From: Hyaloraphidium curvatum
Lineage: Eukaryota; Monoblepharomycota; Hyaloraphidiomycetes; Hyaloraphidiales; Hyaloraphidiaceae
Length of the DNA: 64,000 bases
Reading direction: 5' to 3'
NCBI GenBank assembly: GCA_025558095.1
Contig: JAIVFI010000009.1
Location: 620,001 to 684,000 of the forward strand
Made by a program: the position numbers and the translations under genes. How positions within the stretch are numbered: the first letter of the stretch is position 1; each line of letters starts with the position of its first letter. Below are positions 1 through 8,454 of this stretch, piece by piece. The notes under the pieces were generated by a model. That model worked only from the letters and a program-made list of their open reading frames with translations. It made no database searches and had not been told where the DNA came from.

Positions 1-401
1 CGTCGGAGGGCGATTGGCGAGACGAGAGTCCAGGAGACGCGCGTCGTGCAAGGGCAGCTCGATCAAACGAGATTTAGCCGCGATCTTTGCGCGCGAGAGC
101 TTCAATGACCGCATACAAGACTGCCGACCTCAAAGCCTCTCCGGTCCTTTATCAACGTTGCGGATTGTCCCGTCCTTGGAGGAGAAGGGGGTAGGCGCTG
201 CACAGCGATCGCGGGAGTGAAACGAGGTGTAGACCACGATCCTGGGGCTCCTGCTGTCGGCGATGCTGCGGCCAGTAGCATCCATTCAACAAAGAGCGCG
301 TTCGATATGCAGATCAGATCTTCGAAGTTTCACTTCCTACTTCGCAGGCCTCTCCCCATCACTCGTTTGTCGCTCACTCTCACTCGCACCGAAAACCAGA
401 A
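1..401. other. No gene recognised; upstream region of the dioxygenase gene
   Basis: Only short overlapping ORFs without domain-like composition occur here. The last part (about 330-401) is C/T-rich, as expected of a promoter or 5' leader for the dioxygenase gene that starts at 402. A gene tail from outside the window cannot be excluded. Confidence 0.4.
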
Positions 402-1403
402 ATGGACTTCGCCCGCCACCCCGCCGCCTGGCGCGGCCGGGAACTTGCAAAAGATCACTCGTGGGAATACCGCTTCGGCGCTGCCGAGCTCTCGGAGCTC
501 CATGCCGCAGCCCTCGCACTCGTCTCCCGCACACCGTCTCCCAACCTCGCGCACCTCCGGCCCTCCGACGCGCCCCTACCGCTCCTCGAGCCCCGGTTGG
601 CCGAATGGAGGTCGACGCTCCTGTCGGGCCGCGGCTTCGTGCTCCTCAGAGGGGTCCCCGTGGATTCCTGGCCGCGCAAAGTGGTCGAGTCGGCCTACCT
701 CGCCCTAGGCGCCCACCTGGGCTCCTTTGTCCCGCAGAACTCCAACGGGGACCTGCTCGGACACGTCAAGGACGACGGGTCGGACCCGAACGATCCGACG
801 GTCAGGAGATACAGAACGAGGGAGCCGCAGCCGTACCACGTCGACGGATCGGATGCTGTGGGGCTCCTGTGCCTCGTTCCTGCAAAGTCCGGCGGCAAGT
901 CCAGCATCGTTTCGTCGGTCGAGATCTACAACGAAGTCGCGAGGAAGAGGCCGGATCTGATGGACTTGCTCCGCGTTCCGTACTACTTTGATTCCTACGG
1001 GCAGAATGCGCCCGGCACCGATCCATGGTTCACCACGCCGCTTTTCGTCGGCACAAAGGACGCATTCCGGTTCTTTTACGTGAGGTGGTACATCGACAAG
1101 GCGCAGGGAAACCCACGCGTGCCGAGGCTGAGCAAGAAGCAGGTCGAGCTTTTGGACCTCATCGATGCGCTGGCTGCGAGCGATGAGCTGCGGCTGGACA
1201 TGGATTTCGCACCGGGGGACATTCAGCTGGTTTCAAACAGGGTCGTTCTGCATGCGAGGGAGGGCTACGAGGATTGGGAAGAGCCCGAGAGGAAGAGGCA
1301 CCTGCTGAGGCTGTGGCTGGCGATGGATGATAAGAATGCGGCGCCAGAGAGTTTCGACGACGTGATTCCGGGAGCTCCCGAGCCCACAAAGAGTAAAATG
1401 TGA
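402..1403 (+). CDS. TauD/TfdA-family Fe(II)/2-oxoglutarate dioxygenase
   Basis: This single-exon gene encodes 333 aa, about the usual length of the family. The jelly-roll metal site is visible: the HxD pair is H146 and D148 (motif YHVDGSD), and the distal His is H284 (VVLHAREGYED). Basic residues R299/R303 after it are placed to bind 2-oxoglutarate. Family members oxidise small acids such as taurine, sulfonates or aryloxyalkanoates, but the substrate cannot be read from the sequence. There is no signal peptide or transmembrane segment, so the protein is probably cytosolic. The start at 402 is the first ATG of the conserved frame. The C-terminal ~25 residues are charged and follow the last core strand. 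A spliced acidic ORF begins only 19 nt past the stop and could be an alternative 3' extension. Confidence 0.82.
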   Translation: MDFARHPAAWRGRELAKDHSWEYRFGAAELSELHAAALALVSRTPSPNLAHLRPSDAPLPLLEPRLAEWRSTLLSGRGFVLLRGVPVDSWPRKVVESAYLALGAHLGSFVPQNSNGDLLGHVKDDGSDPNDPTVRRYRTREPQPYHVDGSDAVGLLCLVPAKSGGKSSIVSSVEIYNEVARKRPDLMDLLRVPYYFDSYGQNAPGTDPWFTTPLFVGTKDAFRFFYVRWYIDKAQGNPRVPRLSKKQVELLDLIDALAASDELRLDMDFAPGDIQLVSNRVVLHAREGYEDWEEPERKRHLLRLWLAMDDKNAAPESFDDVIPGAPEPTKSKM

Positions 1404-1422
1404 CGGGCAAAAGTGCAGCAGA

Positions 1423-1844
1423 ATGCAAACAGCGAAGTCTAGATCTATATTTCTTAGCCACCAGCTTTGCATCCGGGATCCAACTGATGAGTACGTCGAG
1501 CGGCCAACGCAGCAGAACAACGATGCCCCTGACGACAAGTCGGCCTCGGGCGACAACGATGGGGCGTTCGACGACGAGGCGTTCGACGACGAGGCGTTCG
1601 ACGATGAGGTGAGCAGACCTGCTGCTGGGGCTGGCTTGGCATCGCCATTCATTCGCCGCTCCAATTCCATCACTTGCCCGACGTTGACCAGTCCATCAAT
1701 CAAGACGCTGGGTCCCTGAACAGCGATGGACAGGTGGAAGCCGGCCCTGGTGCAGTTGCGCCGCGCCGGAGCCAACGGCTTTCGAGCGTCACCGTGCGTT
1801 ACAACTTTGACGAGGGCGAAGATTTCGAAGACGGTTGGTTTTGA
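1423..1844 (+). CDS. Small acidic low-complexity ORF, two exons (candidate gene)
   Basis: Exons 1423-1608 and 1692-1844 join across an 83-nt GTGAGC...CAG intron in phase 0. They give a ~112-aa protein with no family match. The middle is rich in Asp/Asn/Ser and carries three copies of AFDDE, encoded by a 15-bp tandem repeat at about 1564-1608. The tail also ends in acidic and aromatic residues (DEGEDFEDGWF). The clean continuation of the frame after the intron supports real splicing. The ATG at 1423 lies 19 nt after the dioxygenase stop, too close for an ordinary separate promoter. It may be a shared transcript, an alternative C-terminus of the dioxygenase, or chance. No function is assigned. 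Confidence 0.4.
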
Positions 1845-2067
1845 AGCGTTGGTCTTTTGCTGCCTGCTGACCTGGTCAATTCGGCAGACTGATAGCATCA
1901 TACATTTGGCTAGACTGCGGCACCGAAATGATACACCTTATTGCTTAGACGATGCCATTGCTTAGACGACCCTTTAGTAGCCATATATAGCATGTCATTC
2001 TCATCTCGGAAAGCCGACCGAGTGTTCCAGGCACAAGGTGCTCCACTACAGTAGTTTGTTCTTCCAC

Positions 2068-3114
2068 CTAACCTTCTCGCTCGGCCTTGGCGCCGTTCAC
2101 GGCCGTCCCAGCCTTGGCCAACTTTTCCGCCTGCGTCAGCAGCTTGCCCTCGTTCTCCCTTTTCTCCTCCCGCTCGCTCCATCGGTCGACAAGCAGCGCC
2201 GAATGCGATCTCGTCAGCAGAGTAAACTTCACTAGCTCTTCTGCCACATCCACGACCCGCCCCCTGAGCTCCGACTTCTTCATGCGATCGTCGTCATCGA
2301 ATTCCGTGAACGCCTTTGGCACCGAGCTCTGATTCGGAATCGTGATCATTCGCATCCACCGTCCAAGCAGCCTCAGCGTGTTGACCGCGTTGAAAGACTG
2401 CGACCCGCCCGACACTTCCGCGACAGCGAGTGTCCTGGACTGCGTCGGCCGAACGCTCCCCCTGGCGAGCGGGATCCAATCGATCTGCCCCTTCATCAGA
2501 CCCGTAATCGCCCCGTGCTGCTCCGGCGTGACCCAGACTTGGCCCTCGCTCCATTCGGAGAGGTACCGCAGCTCGAGCACCTTGTCGTGGGTCTCGTCCC
2601 GCGCGACGTCGTGCGGCGGAAGGCCGAGAGGGTCGTAGACGCGGCAATCGCAGCCGAGCTTCTCGAGGAGGCGCGCGAATTCGAAGCACAAGAGACGGGA
2701 GAAGGAGCGGGGCCGGAGGGAGCCGTAGAGAAGTAGGATGCGGGGCGGTAGAGGAGTGTCGTTGGATTGGCCGATCTTGGGGAAGAGGGAAGTCACCGTG
2801 GACTGTTCGAGGTCCAACTGGGCGACCCAGTCCGCCGCAGGATCAGGGTTCTTCAAGATCCGGTAAGGCCTGTGCCTCGCATTGAGTTCGTCCTCGCTCA
2901 TTGCCGCCAGGAATGCCGGCAGCGGCGTCAGAATCCGCGCGGGTGGCGCGGGCACGAGGGGGTGCCCGGGGGCCGCCTGAGCTGCGGCGCCAGTCATCTT
3001 TCGGATCGGCAGAAGAGCTGTAGTCGAAGGCCGGTTGAAGCCGCGGAAGATTGCCAGCATGCAACTAACCACTCCGACAAGGATGCTCGTGAAGAGCATG
3101 AGCGTGGGCTGCAT
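2068..3114 (-). CDS. arsH: ArsH-type NADPH-dependent FMN reductase / organoarsenical oxidase
   Basis: The protein has the ArsH signature: a flavodoxin-like strand then [50 protein letters not shown] and the [19 protein letters not shown] segment. ArsH proteins are flavoproteins that oxidise trivalent organoarsenicals to less toxic pentavalent forms and can act as NADPH:FMN reductases. The start chosen is the Met at 3114 (348 aa); an upstream in-frame Met at 3168 would add 18 residues. The first ~25 residues form a hydrophobic segment, unusual for this normally soluble family, so membrane tethering is possible. The C-terminal ~35 residues are Lys/Glu-rich. It is transcribed away from the ACR3 permease gene, which suggests co-regulation from a shared promoter. 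Confidence 0.9.
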   Translation of the reverse strand: MQPTLMLFTSILVGVVSCMLAIFRGFNRPSTTALLPIRKMTGAAAQAAPGHPLVPAPPARILTPLPAFLAAMSEDELNARHRPYRILKNPDPAADWVAQLDLEQSTVTSLFPKIGQSNDTPLPPRILLLYGSLRPRSFSRLLCFEFARLLEKLGCDCRVYDPLGLPPHDVARDETHDKVLELRYLSEWSEGQVWVTPEQHGAITGLMKGQIDWIPLARGSVRPTQSRTLAVAEVSGGSQSFNAVNTLRLLGRWMRMITIPNQSSVPKAFTEFDDDDRMKKSELRGRVVDVAEELVKFTLLTRSHSALLVDRWSEREEKRENEGKLLTQAEKLAKAGTAVNGAKAEREG

Positions 3115-3292
3115 GGCGGCTGGTGTGCAGCAGATTCCAAAGCAGAAACCTGGACTGGACCTGGTCAACTGGTCAGCTCCTTGGCGGCCCGCTTGAATCG
3201 CCTCGCGCGCAGCTCTACGTCCCGCCTTTCGTTTCGGGCGACCTCAAGTGGTACTGGACTGGACAACCGCGCGTGGAGCTCTTTCGACCGAC
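3115..3292. promoter_or_regulatory. Divergent arsH / ACR3 promoter with paired 11-bp repeats
   Basis: This is the only space between the arsH start and the ACR3 start, so it must drive both genes. It holds two exact direct copies of CTGGACTGGAC, at 3150-3160 and 3254-3264, one near each gene. A tandem CTGGTCA/CTGGTCA follows the first copy (about 3161-3175). These are candidate binding sites for a shared regulator; no known consensus is matched. If arsH starts at 3168, the first copy lies in its coding region. Confidence 0.5.
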
Positions 3293-4628
3293 ATGGCTTC
3301 AGAAACCAGCGCGCTCGACCAGACCACGCCCTCCGAACCCCGCGACGCCGACGCCGACACCATGGGCGGCGCCGCCACGAAGAGCCCCCCCGACGTCCCA
3401 GTTCCCGTTCCCGCCCACACCCCGAAACCCCCTGCGCAGCTGAGCCTACTCGACAAGCTCCTTCCCGTCCTCATCATCGGGGCCATGATCGTCGGCGTGC
3501 TCCTGGGTGTCTACGTGCCGGGCGTCCAGGAGGCGCTCGGCGGCCCCGGCACGCCGCACATTGCCGACGTCTCGCTGCCAATCGCCCTGGGACTGTGGCT
3601 CATGATGCTCCCCGTGCTCACAAAAGTGCGGTACGAGCTCCTCGGGCTCATCCTGAAGGAGAAGCAGGTGGCCAAGGAGCTTGCCATCTCGACCTTTCTG
3701 AACTGGGTCATCGGACCCGCGCTCATGACGGGCCTGGCATGGGCGTGCCTGCCGGATCTGCCAAACTACCGCGCGGGCGTCATCATGGTCGGCCTGGCGC
3801 GCTGCATCGCCATGGTGCTGATCTGGAATCAACTAGCCGACGGCGACCCGGAACTCTGCGCCGTGACCGTGGCCCTGAACTCGATCCTGCAGATCCTTCT
3901 CTACGCACCGCTGGCCATGCTGTACGTTCGCCGTGGGACCCGTTGCAGGAGACTCCTGACCGTTTTTCGCCCTTTCCAGCTACCTCGGTCCCTCGTACCT
4001 CGCCGGCGCTTCGGGGTTCTGGCTCGTCGCCAAGTCCGTCCTCATCTTTCTCGGCGTCCCCCTCGTCCTCGGCGTGATCCTCCGCTACTCCCTCATCCTC
4101 ATCTTCTCCCGCTCCTGGCTCGACAAGAAGTTCCTCCCGTACTTTGGCCCCGTGGCCCTGCTCGCCCTCGTCTACACGGTCATCGTGCTCTTTGCCTCCC
4201 AGGGCCCGCAGATCGTCTCGCAGATCGGCGCGGTGGCGCGGACCGCCGTCCCCATGCTCATCTACTTCTGCCTCATGTGGGCCGCTTCGTTTGCCATCGC
4301 GTGGTACACCTACGCGCCCTACGCCTACGCCGTCACGCAGGCCTTCACCGCCTCGTCCAACAACTTCGAGCTCGCGATCGCGGTCGCCGTGAGCACGTTC
4401 GGGTACCAGTCCGAGCAGGCGCTCGCGGCCACCGTGGGGCCGCTGATCGAGGTGCCGGTCCTGCTGGCGCTCGTGTACGTGGCGAGGTGGGCGAGGACCA
4501 AGTGGTACGCGGACAGGGACAGGTGGCTGTACGAGTCGGGGAAGGTCAAGGTGCTCGAGCACCACAAGGAGTATGACCTGGGGGAGACGGAGGACACGGA
4601 TGGGAAGGCGGCGCAGGGGCAGGCATGA
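3293..4628 (+). CDS. ACR3: ACR3-family arsenite efflux permease
   Basis: Exons 3293-3921 and 3980-4628 join across a 58-nt GTACGT...CAG intron (phase 2), restoring a continuous membrane protein of about 425 aa. It has the family's roughly ten transmembrane helices, including LLDKLLPVLIIGAMIVGVLL, the conserved Cys segment GLARCIAMVLIWN, and the later SSNNFELAIAVAVSTFG motif. ACR3 exports As(III) as arsenite, driven by the proton gradient at the plasma or vacuolar membrane. The first ~45 residues are polar and Pro-rich and look cytosolic. An upstream in-frame Met at 3248 is possible; 3293 was chosen because it leaves a free divergent promoter. It lies head-to-head with arsH and next to a bZIP gene, a typical detoxification setting. 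Confidence 0.92.
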
Positions 4629-4806
4629 TTGGCGGCTCCGGATATTGCCTCGTCCGCGCATGAAATCGATGCCCTCCTGGGTGAAAGCGGTGTAGAGAGC
4701 GGATTTTGCGGAACAAATGCAACGCCGCATCGAACAGCCTACGCAAAGATCAGCCATCGATTCCGCAAATGTGGAAAAACAGTCCGCGTCCGTGCGCACA
4801 TCCGCA

Positions 4807-5832
4807 TCACCGCTCCCCCAGCGGAATCGCCCTCAGCACCGGCCACCTGTCGAACGCCTCCCTCGGCAACGTCCACTTGCCGATGTCCGCGGGATCTCCC
4901 CCGCACCTGGCGTTGGTCTTGAGCTCTGCGCAGAGCGCGTACGTCCCGCCGAACCCCGCGGATTCGAGCGCGTGCAGGAGCGACCGCATGGTGATGTGCG
5001 GCAGCGAATCGAAGCACCGCCGCAGCCTCTGTTCGTCCCATCCGGCGGGGTTCGAGGGGCACGAAGGGTCGCAGCAGGCGTCGGCCTCCTCGCCGCGTTC
5101 CTCCTCCAACGGGGGCAGGCCCAGGTCCCGCAGCAGGCCGTCAAAGTCCGGTGGGTTCGACGAGGAGGGAAGCGAGAGCAGAGTGTCGCGCAGCGCCGGG
5201 AAGAGCTCGGCGGCGAGCGGGAAGGAGGCGGCAAAGAGGTCCGAGTCGAGGTCCAGGGCGAGGGCCGGGTCCGCGGACTCGAAGAACACGGAGGTCGGTT
5301 CCATAGGAGGCGAAGCGGTTGGAGGCGTGATTGGAGGTGCGTGAACGGCCTGCTGGTACGGCGCGAGCGGCGAAGAGAGGGAAAGGAGCGCGGCGGCCTC
5401 GGCAAACTCGGCCGATTCGTCCGACGAGCGCGGCGGGGAGACCGGCAGCCGGAGAGAGCTGCGGTCATTGCGATCTGCATCGCGATCGATCGGAACGAGT
5501 TCGGGGTGGCCCGGCAGCGGAGCCGCCGCGAGCGCCCACAGCGCCTGGAGGTCCGCGTCCGAACGCCCCGCGGAGCCCCGCAGCACGGCCAGCAGGGCGC
5601 CCTGCAGCTCCTCCGCGCGCCGCCTGAGTTCCGCACTGTGCGCCTCCAGCCGCCGCGCGTTCTCTGCGGCGGCCGCGGCGTTCCTCAGCGCGGCCTCCTG
5701 GCGCGCCCGGAAGCCGAGCTGCGCGCGCCTGTTCTGCTCCAGCCGCCGCTGCTTGCGCTCCTCGTCGCCCAGCGGCAGCGGCTTGCGGCCGGGCTTGCGC
5801 CGGGGCTTGGGGGCGTCCGCGGAGCCGTCCAT
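4807..5832 (-). CDS. Yap-like bZIP transcription factor with C-terminal cysteines, candidate arsenic regulator
   Basis: The 341-aa protein starts with a basic region (residues ~25-45) carrying N34-RRAQ-x2-FR, the fungal Yap/Pap1-type DNA-contact motif. Leu-spaced heptads follow to about residue 80. The middle is Pro/Ala/acidic and probably disordered. All six Cys lie in the last third: C253, C254 and C258 (CCDPSC), then C273, C301 and C310 inside a helical segment. Yeast Yap1 and Yap8 sense stress through cysteines, and Yap8 binds As(III) to activate ACR2/ACR3. The gene sits between ACR3 and an ArsC-like gene and is divergent from the latter. Regulation of the cluster in response to arsenic is inferred; the Cys arrangement is not an exact copy of Yap8. 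Confidence 0.82.
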   Translation of the reverse strand: MDGSADAPKPRRKPGRKPLPLGDEERKQRRLEQNRRAQLGFRARQEAALRNAAAAAENARRLEAHSAELRRRAEELQGALLAVLRGSAGRSDADLQALWALAAAPLPGHPELVPIDRDADRNDRSSLRLPVSPPRSSDESAEFAEAAALLSLSSPLAPYQQAVHAPPITPPTASPPMEPTSVFFESADPALALDLDSDLFAASFPLAAELFPALRDTLLSLPSSSNPPDFDGLLRDLGLPPLEEERGEEADACCDPSCPSNPAGWDEQRLRRCFDSLPHITMRSLLHALESAGFGGTYALCAELKTNARCGGDPADIGKWTLPREAFDRWPVLRAIPLGER

Positions 5833-5966
5833 CGTCGATCGTTGGTGGTGGCCGGGCCGGTGGGTGCGTGGCGGCGGCGGCGACTCCGATTTTGCTAGGA
5901 AATCACAAATCCAAGAGCGGCAGCGGCAGAGCAGCAGAGCGGCAGCAGCACAAGCAGGAGGCAGCG

Positions 5967-6647
5967 ATGGACATCTTCCCGTCCCTCGAGGCTTCGCTGG
6001 ACGCGATCCCCGCCTCGCGCCTCGGGGCGCTCAAGGAGCTCGCCTCCCACGCCGCCTCGCGCCTCTCGGCGGACCAGCCGGCCCACCTGGTCTTCATCTC
6101 CACGCACAACTCGCGCCGCTCGCACATCGGCCAGGTGATGGCTGCTGCTGCCGCCGAGCACGCCGGGCTGGCAAACGTGCGCACCTATTCGGCCGGCACC
6201 GAAGTCACGGCTTTCAACGCCAATGCCGTGGACGCCCTGCGCGCCCACGGGTGCACCATCGACGTCTGCACCGACCAGGAGCTTCTCTCATCCATCTTGG
6301 GCTCCCCCGTGGAATCCTCGGGGATCGATCTGGAGGACCCGACCAACCCCGTCTACCTCGTCCGACCCAGGCCCTCCTCCTCGCCATCCATCTGCTTCTC
6401 CAAGACTCTCGCACACCCCTGGCTGCCCAAGTCCGGCTTCGCGGCCGTCATGACCTGCACCTCGGCCGACGCGGCCTGCCCCGTCGTGGCGGGCGCGAAG
6501 GTTCGGATCGCGCTGCCGTACGAGGACCCGAAGAAATCCGACGGGACGGGCCAAGAGGCGAATGTGTACGGGGAGAAGTGCAGGGAGGTGGGCCGGGAGA
6601 TGCTGTGGGTGATGATGGAAGCCAAGAAGGAGATGGTCGGATATTGA
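5967..6647 (+). CDS. ArsC/LMW-phosphatase-like protein with Ser in place of the P-loop Cys
   Basis: The protein (226 aa from Met 5967; an in-frame Met at 5868 would add 33 polar residues) follows the family 'VFICTHNSRRSQ...' seen in some bacterial arsenate-reductase/LMW-phosphatase-like proteins. It keeps THNSRRSHIGQ, SAGTEVTAFN, FAAVMTC..ADAACP, ALPYEDP and DGTGQEA. In active LMW phosphatases and ArsC, a CX5R loop supplies the nucleophile. Here that position is S45 (codon TCC) while R51 remains. Two other Cys pairs (CTIDVC and MTC...AACP) are present. It could be a catalytically altered arsenate-binding or redox protein, or use another Cys. Its place in an arsenic cluster supports an arsenic-related role. 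It is divergent from the bZIP gene with 134 bp between them. Confidence 0.75.
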   Translation: MDIFPSLEASLDAIPASRLGALKELASHAASRLSADQPAHLVFISTHNSRRSHIGQVMAAAAAEHAGLANVRTYSAGTEVTAFNANAVDALRAHGCTIDVCTDQELLSSILGSPVESSGIDLEDPTNPVYLVRPRPSSSPSICFSKTLAHPWLPKSGFAAVMTCTSADAACPVVAGAKVRIALPYEDPKKSDGTGQEANVYGEKCREVGREMLWVMMEAKKEMVGY

Positions 6648-6706
6648 ATACATTGACCGTCTTGCAGCGCTGCCCGTACCGCCAAAGCCTGATGCCAAAA
6701 GCAATC

Positions 6707-8287
6707 TCAAAGCCTTTCCGACCCCTTTTCCGCCCTGCGCATCGCCTCCTCCACCACCCACATCCGATCCTGCCCCCACCACGTCTCCATCTCACCCCCG
6801 CGCCCCCCGACCTCCACCGAAACCGACGGCACCCCCCACACGCCCCTGGCGTTCATCTCCCCCGTGTTCCCCCGCATCTCGGCCCTCCACGTCTCGTGGT
6901 CCTGCGCCATCGCCGCCGCCAGCCCGTCCGCGCCGACCCCGGCCGCGGCGGCGATCGCCGCGAGCCCGGCATCGCTGCCGTATTCTTTGCCCTCGAGGAA
7001 GGCGGCGCGGGTGATGCGGACGAACCAGAGCATCGATTGCTCCTTGGCAGCGGCCCGGTCGGGGGTCGTGCGGAGGATGTGGTAGTAGACGGCTGCGGCC
7101 CGGCCCCACCTGCGGGCGCGATCGAACGCCAAAGCATCAGCAACGGCGCATCGAACAAGCAAAACAGGGAGTTCCACCCACCAAGGCAAGGGATCGGAGA
7201 CGGACAGCCCCGACCCGTCCCCCGACGCCCGCTGGACGCGGCCCGAATCGAGGGTGATGTAGATGCGCTTGGCCGCCGACAGCGGGACCCCCCTCGTGAT
7301 CATCGGGGGCACGGGCTTCAGCTCCCACTCCCAGTCGGGGTGCGCGGCGAAGAAAGCGGGGAGCCGCTGCGCGAGGATGGCCGAGTACGGGGAGCGGAAC
7401 GAGGCGTAGACGACGATCTTGCGGGTGCGGGAGGCGGGGAGCGCGGGGAGGGCCAGGCGCGCGGGGTCCGGGGTGTACAATGAGGGCGATGGCATGGCGA
7501 CGCCGGTGATGCGGGCGAGGTCCGACAGTAGGAAGGCGAGGCGGTCCGGGCCTCCGTACCAGGTGCCCAGAGTCTTGACGAACAGGCCATCATAGCCGCC
7601 GCCGGCAAATCGAAGAGCACAGTTGGCAGCGATCCTTGCGTCGGCTTCTTCCTGGTTGGGCAGCGCGTGGTTGGGCCCGGGGATGGCGCCGAGCGCGGTC
7701 ACCCGATCGGAGGCGGGCGCGTGGCTCCACAGCTCGTTGCCCACACGAGCAGCGAGATCGAACGCTTCCGCAACCGAAATCACTTTTGCCTCGAGCCTGT
7801 TTTCGGCCCAGGCCATCACTCGCGCAGCCGCGTTCAGCACTTCGGCGGGCGGCTGCTCCAGCGCCTTGCCCGACTTGGGGTCCTCGAAGGGCGGGAACGC
7901 CGCGCGCCAGGCCGGCGCGATGCACGCCGCATCGCGACGGAAGTAGCGCCGCTCCATGTCGCCCAGCCCCGGCGCATCGGGGCTGACGACGGCGCGCAGG
8001 GCGACCGCCACGTGGCCGCCGAACGCCGCCAGCGCCTTCGGCAGCGTCTGCACCGCGAGGAGCGCGAGCGGGTCGTCGAGCTGGAAGAACACCGCGATCG
8101 GCAGCGGGAAGCCCGTGCGAAGCCGCGACGCGAACTGCAGCCCTCTGGCAAATCGGTCCGACGTTATCACGGTGGTGATTGCGGGGGACACCACGCGGTC
8201 GCGCAGCGCGACCGCGTGCGGCTTGACGGACGCCGTGAGCGCCGATGCCGGCGGCACGTCCAGCGTGGGCTTGGTGCCGGAGGCCAT
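6707..8287 (-). CDS. Two-domain DsbA/GST-kappa-like thioredoxin-fold protein
   Basis: This single-exon gene encodes 526 aa. The C-terminal half (about residues 275-520) resembles DsbA-like / 2-hydroxychromene-2-carboxylate isomerase (GST-kappa) proteins: a first strand KIVVYASFRSPYSAILAQ, a helical insert, then GVWGVPSVSVEVGGRGG with the cis-Pro, and WGQDRMWVVEEA. The SPY motif replaces a CxxC, so disulfide exchange is unlikely; isomerase or glutathione-linked chemistry fits better. The N-terminal half repeats the theme (PIAVFFQLDDPLALLAVQ ... GGGYDGLFVKTLGTWYGGPDRL) and also lacks CxxC. The start at 8287 is the Met just before the conserved region. It follows a FAD oxidoreductase gene on the same strand after 167 bp, which may be a functional pairing. 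Confidence 0.65.
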   Translation of the reverse strand: MASGTKPTLDVPPASALTASVKPHAVALRDRVVSPAITTVITSDRFARGLQFASRLRTGFPLPIAVFFQLDDPLALLAVQTLPKALAAFGGHVAVALRAVVSPDAPGLGDMERRYFRRDAACIAPAWRAAFPPFEDPKSGKALEQPPAEVLNAAARVMAWAENRLEAKVISVAEAFDLAARVGNELWSHAPASDRVTALGAIPGPNHALPNQEEADARIAANCALRFAGGGYDGLFVKTLGTWYGGPDRLAFLLSDLARITGVAMPSPSLYTPDPARLALPALPASRTRKIVVYASFRSPYSAILAQRLPAFFAAHPDWEWELKPVPPMITRGVPLSAAKRIYITLDSGRVQRASGDGSGLSVSDPLPWWVELPVLLVRCAVADALAFDRARRWGRAAAVYYHILRTTPDRAAAKEQSMLWFVRITRAAFLEGKEYGSDAGLAAIAAAAGVGADGLAAAMAQDHETWRAEMRGNTGEMNARGVWGVPSVSVEVGGRGGEMETWWGQDRMWVVEEAMRRAEKGSERL

Positions 8288-8454
8288 GGCGCCGGCGGGG
8301 GATGGGGGGGTGGGGACAGTTGAGGGACACGCCGCAAGGCACGGCTGGGCGGGCGGTTTTCCTCGGCAAATCGGCGGAACTGCCTCCACGACAACCCCAT
8401 GCCCCGGGGCGAGACTCTGAATCTGTTCGCAGTTTACCACTCTGCAGCCAGTTC

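Noticed and set aside
1564-1608. Regular 15-bp repeat as a possible CRISPR or satellite
   Set aside because: There are only three in-frame copies coding AFDDE with no spacers; it is a coding microsatellite.
5468-7483. A 671-aa plus-strand open frame
   Set aside because: It crosses the bZIP, ArsC-like and thioredoxin-fold genes in a third frame and shows no domain; high G+C leaves many stop-free shadows.
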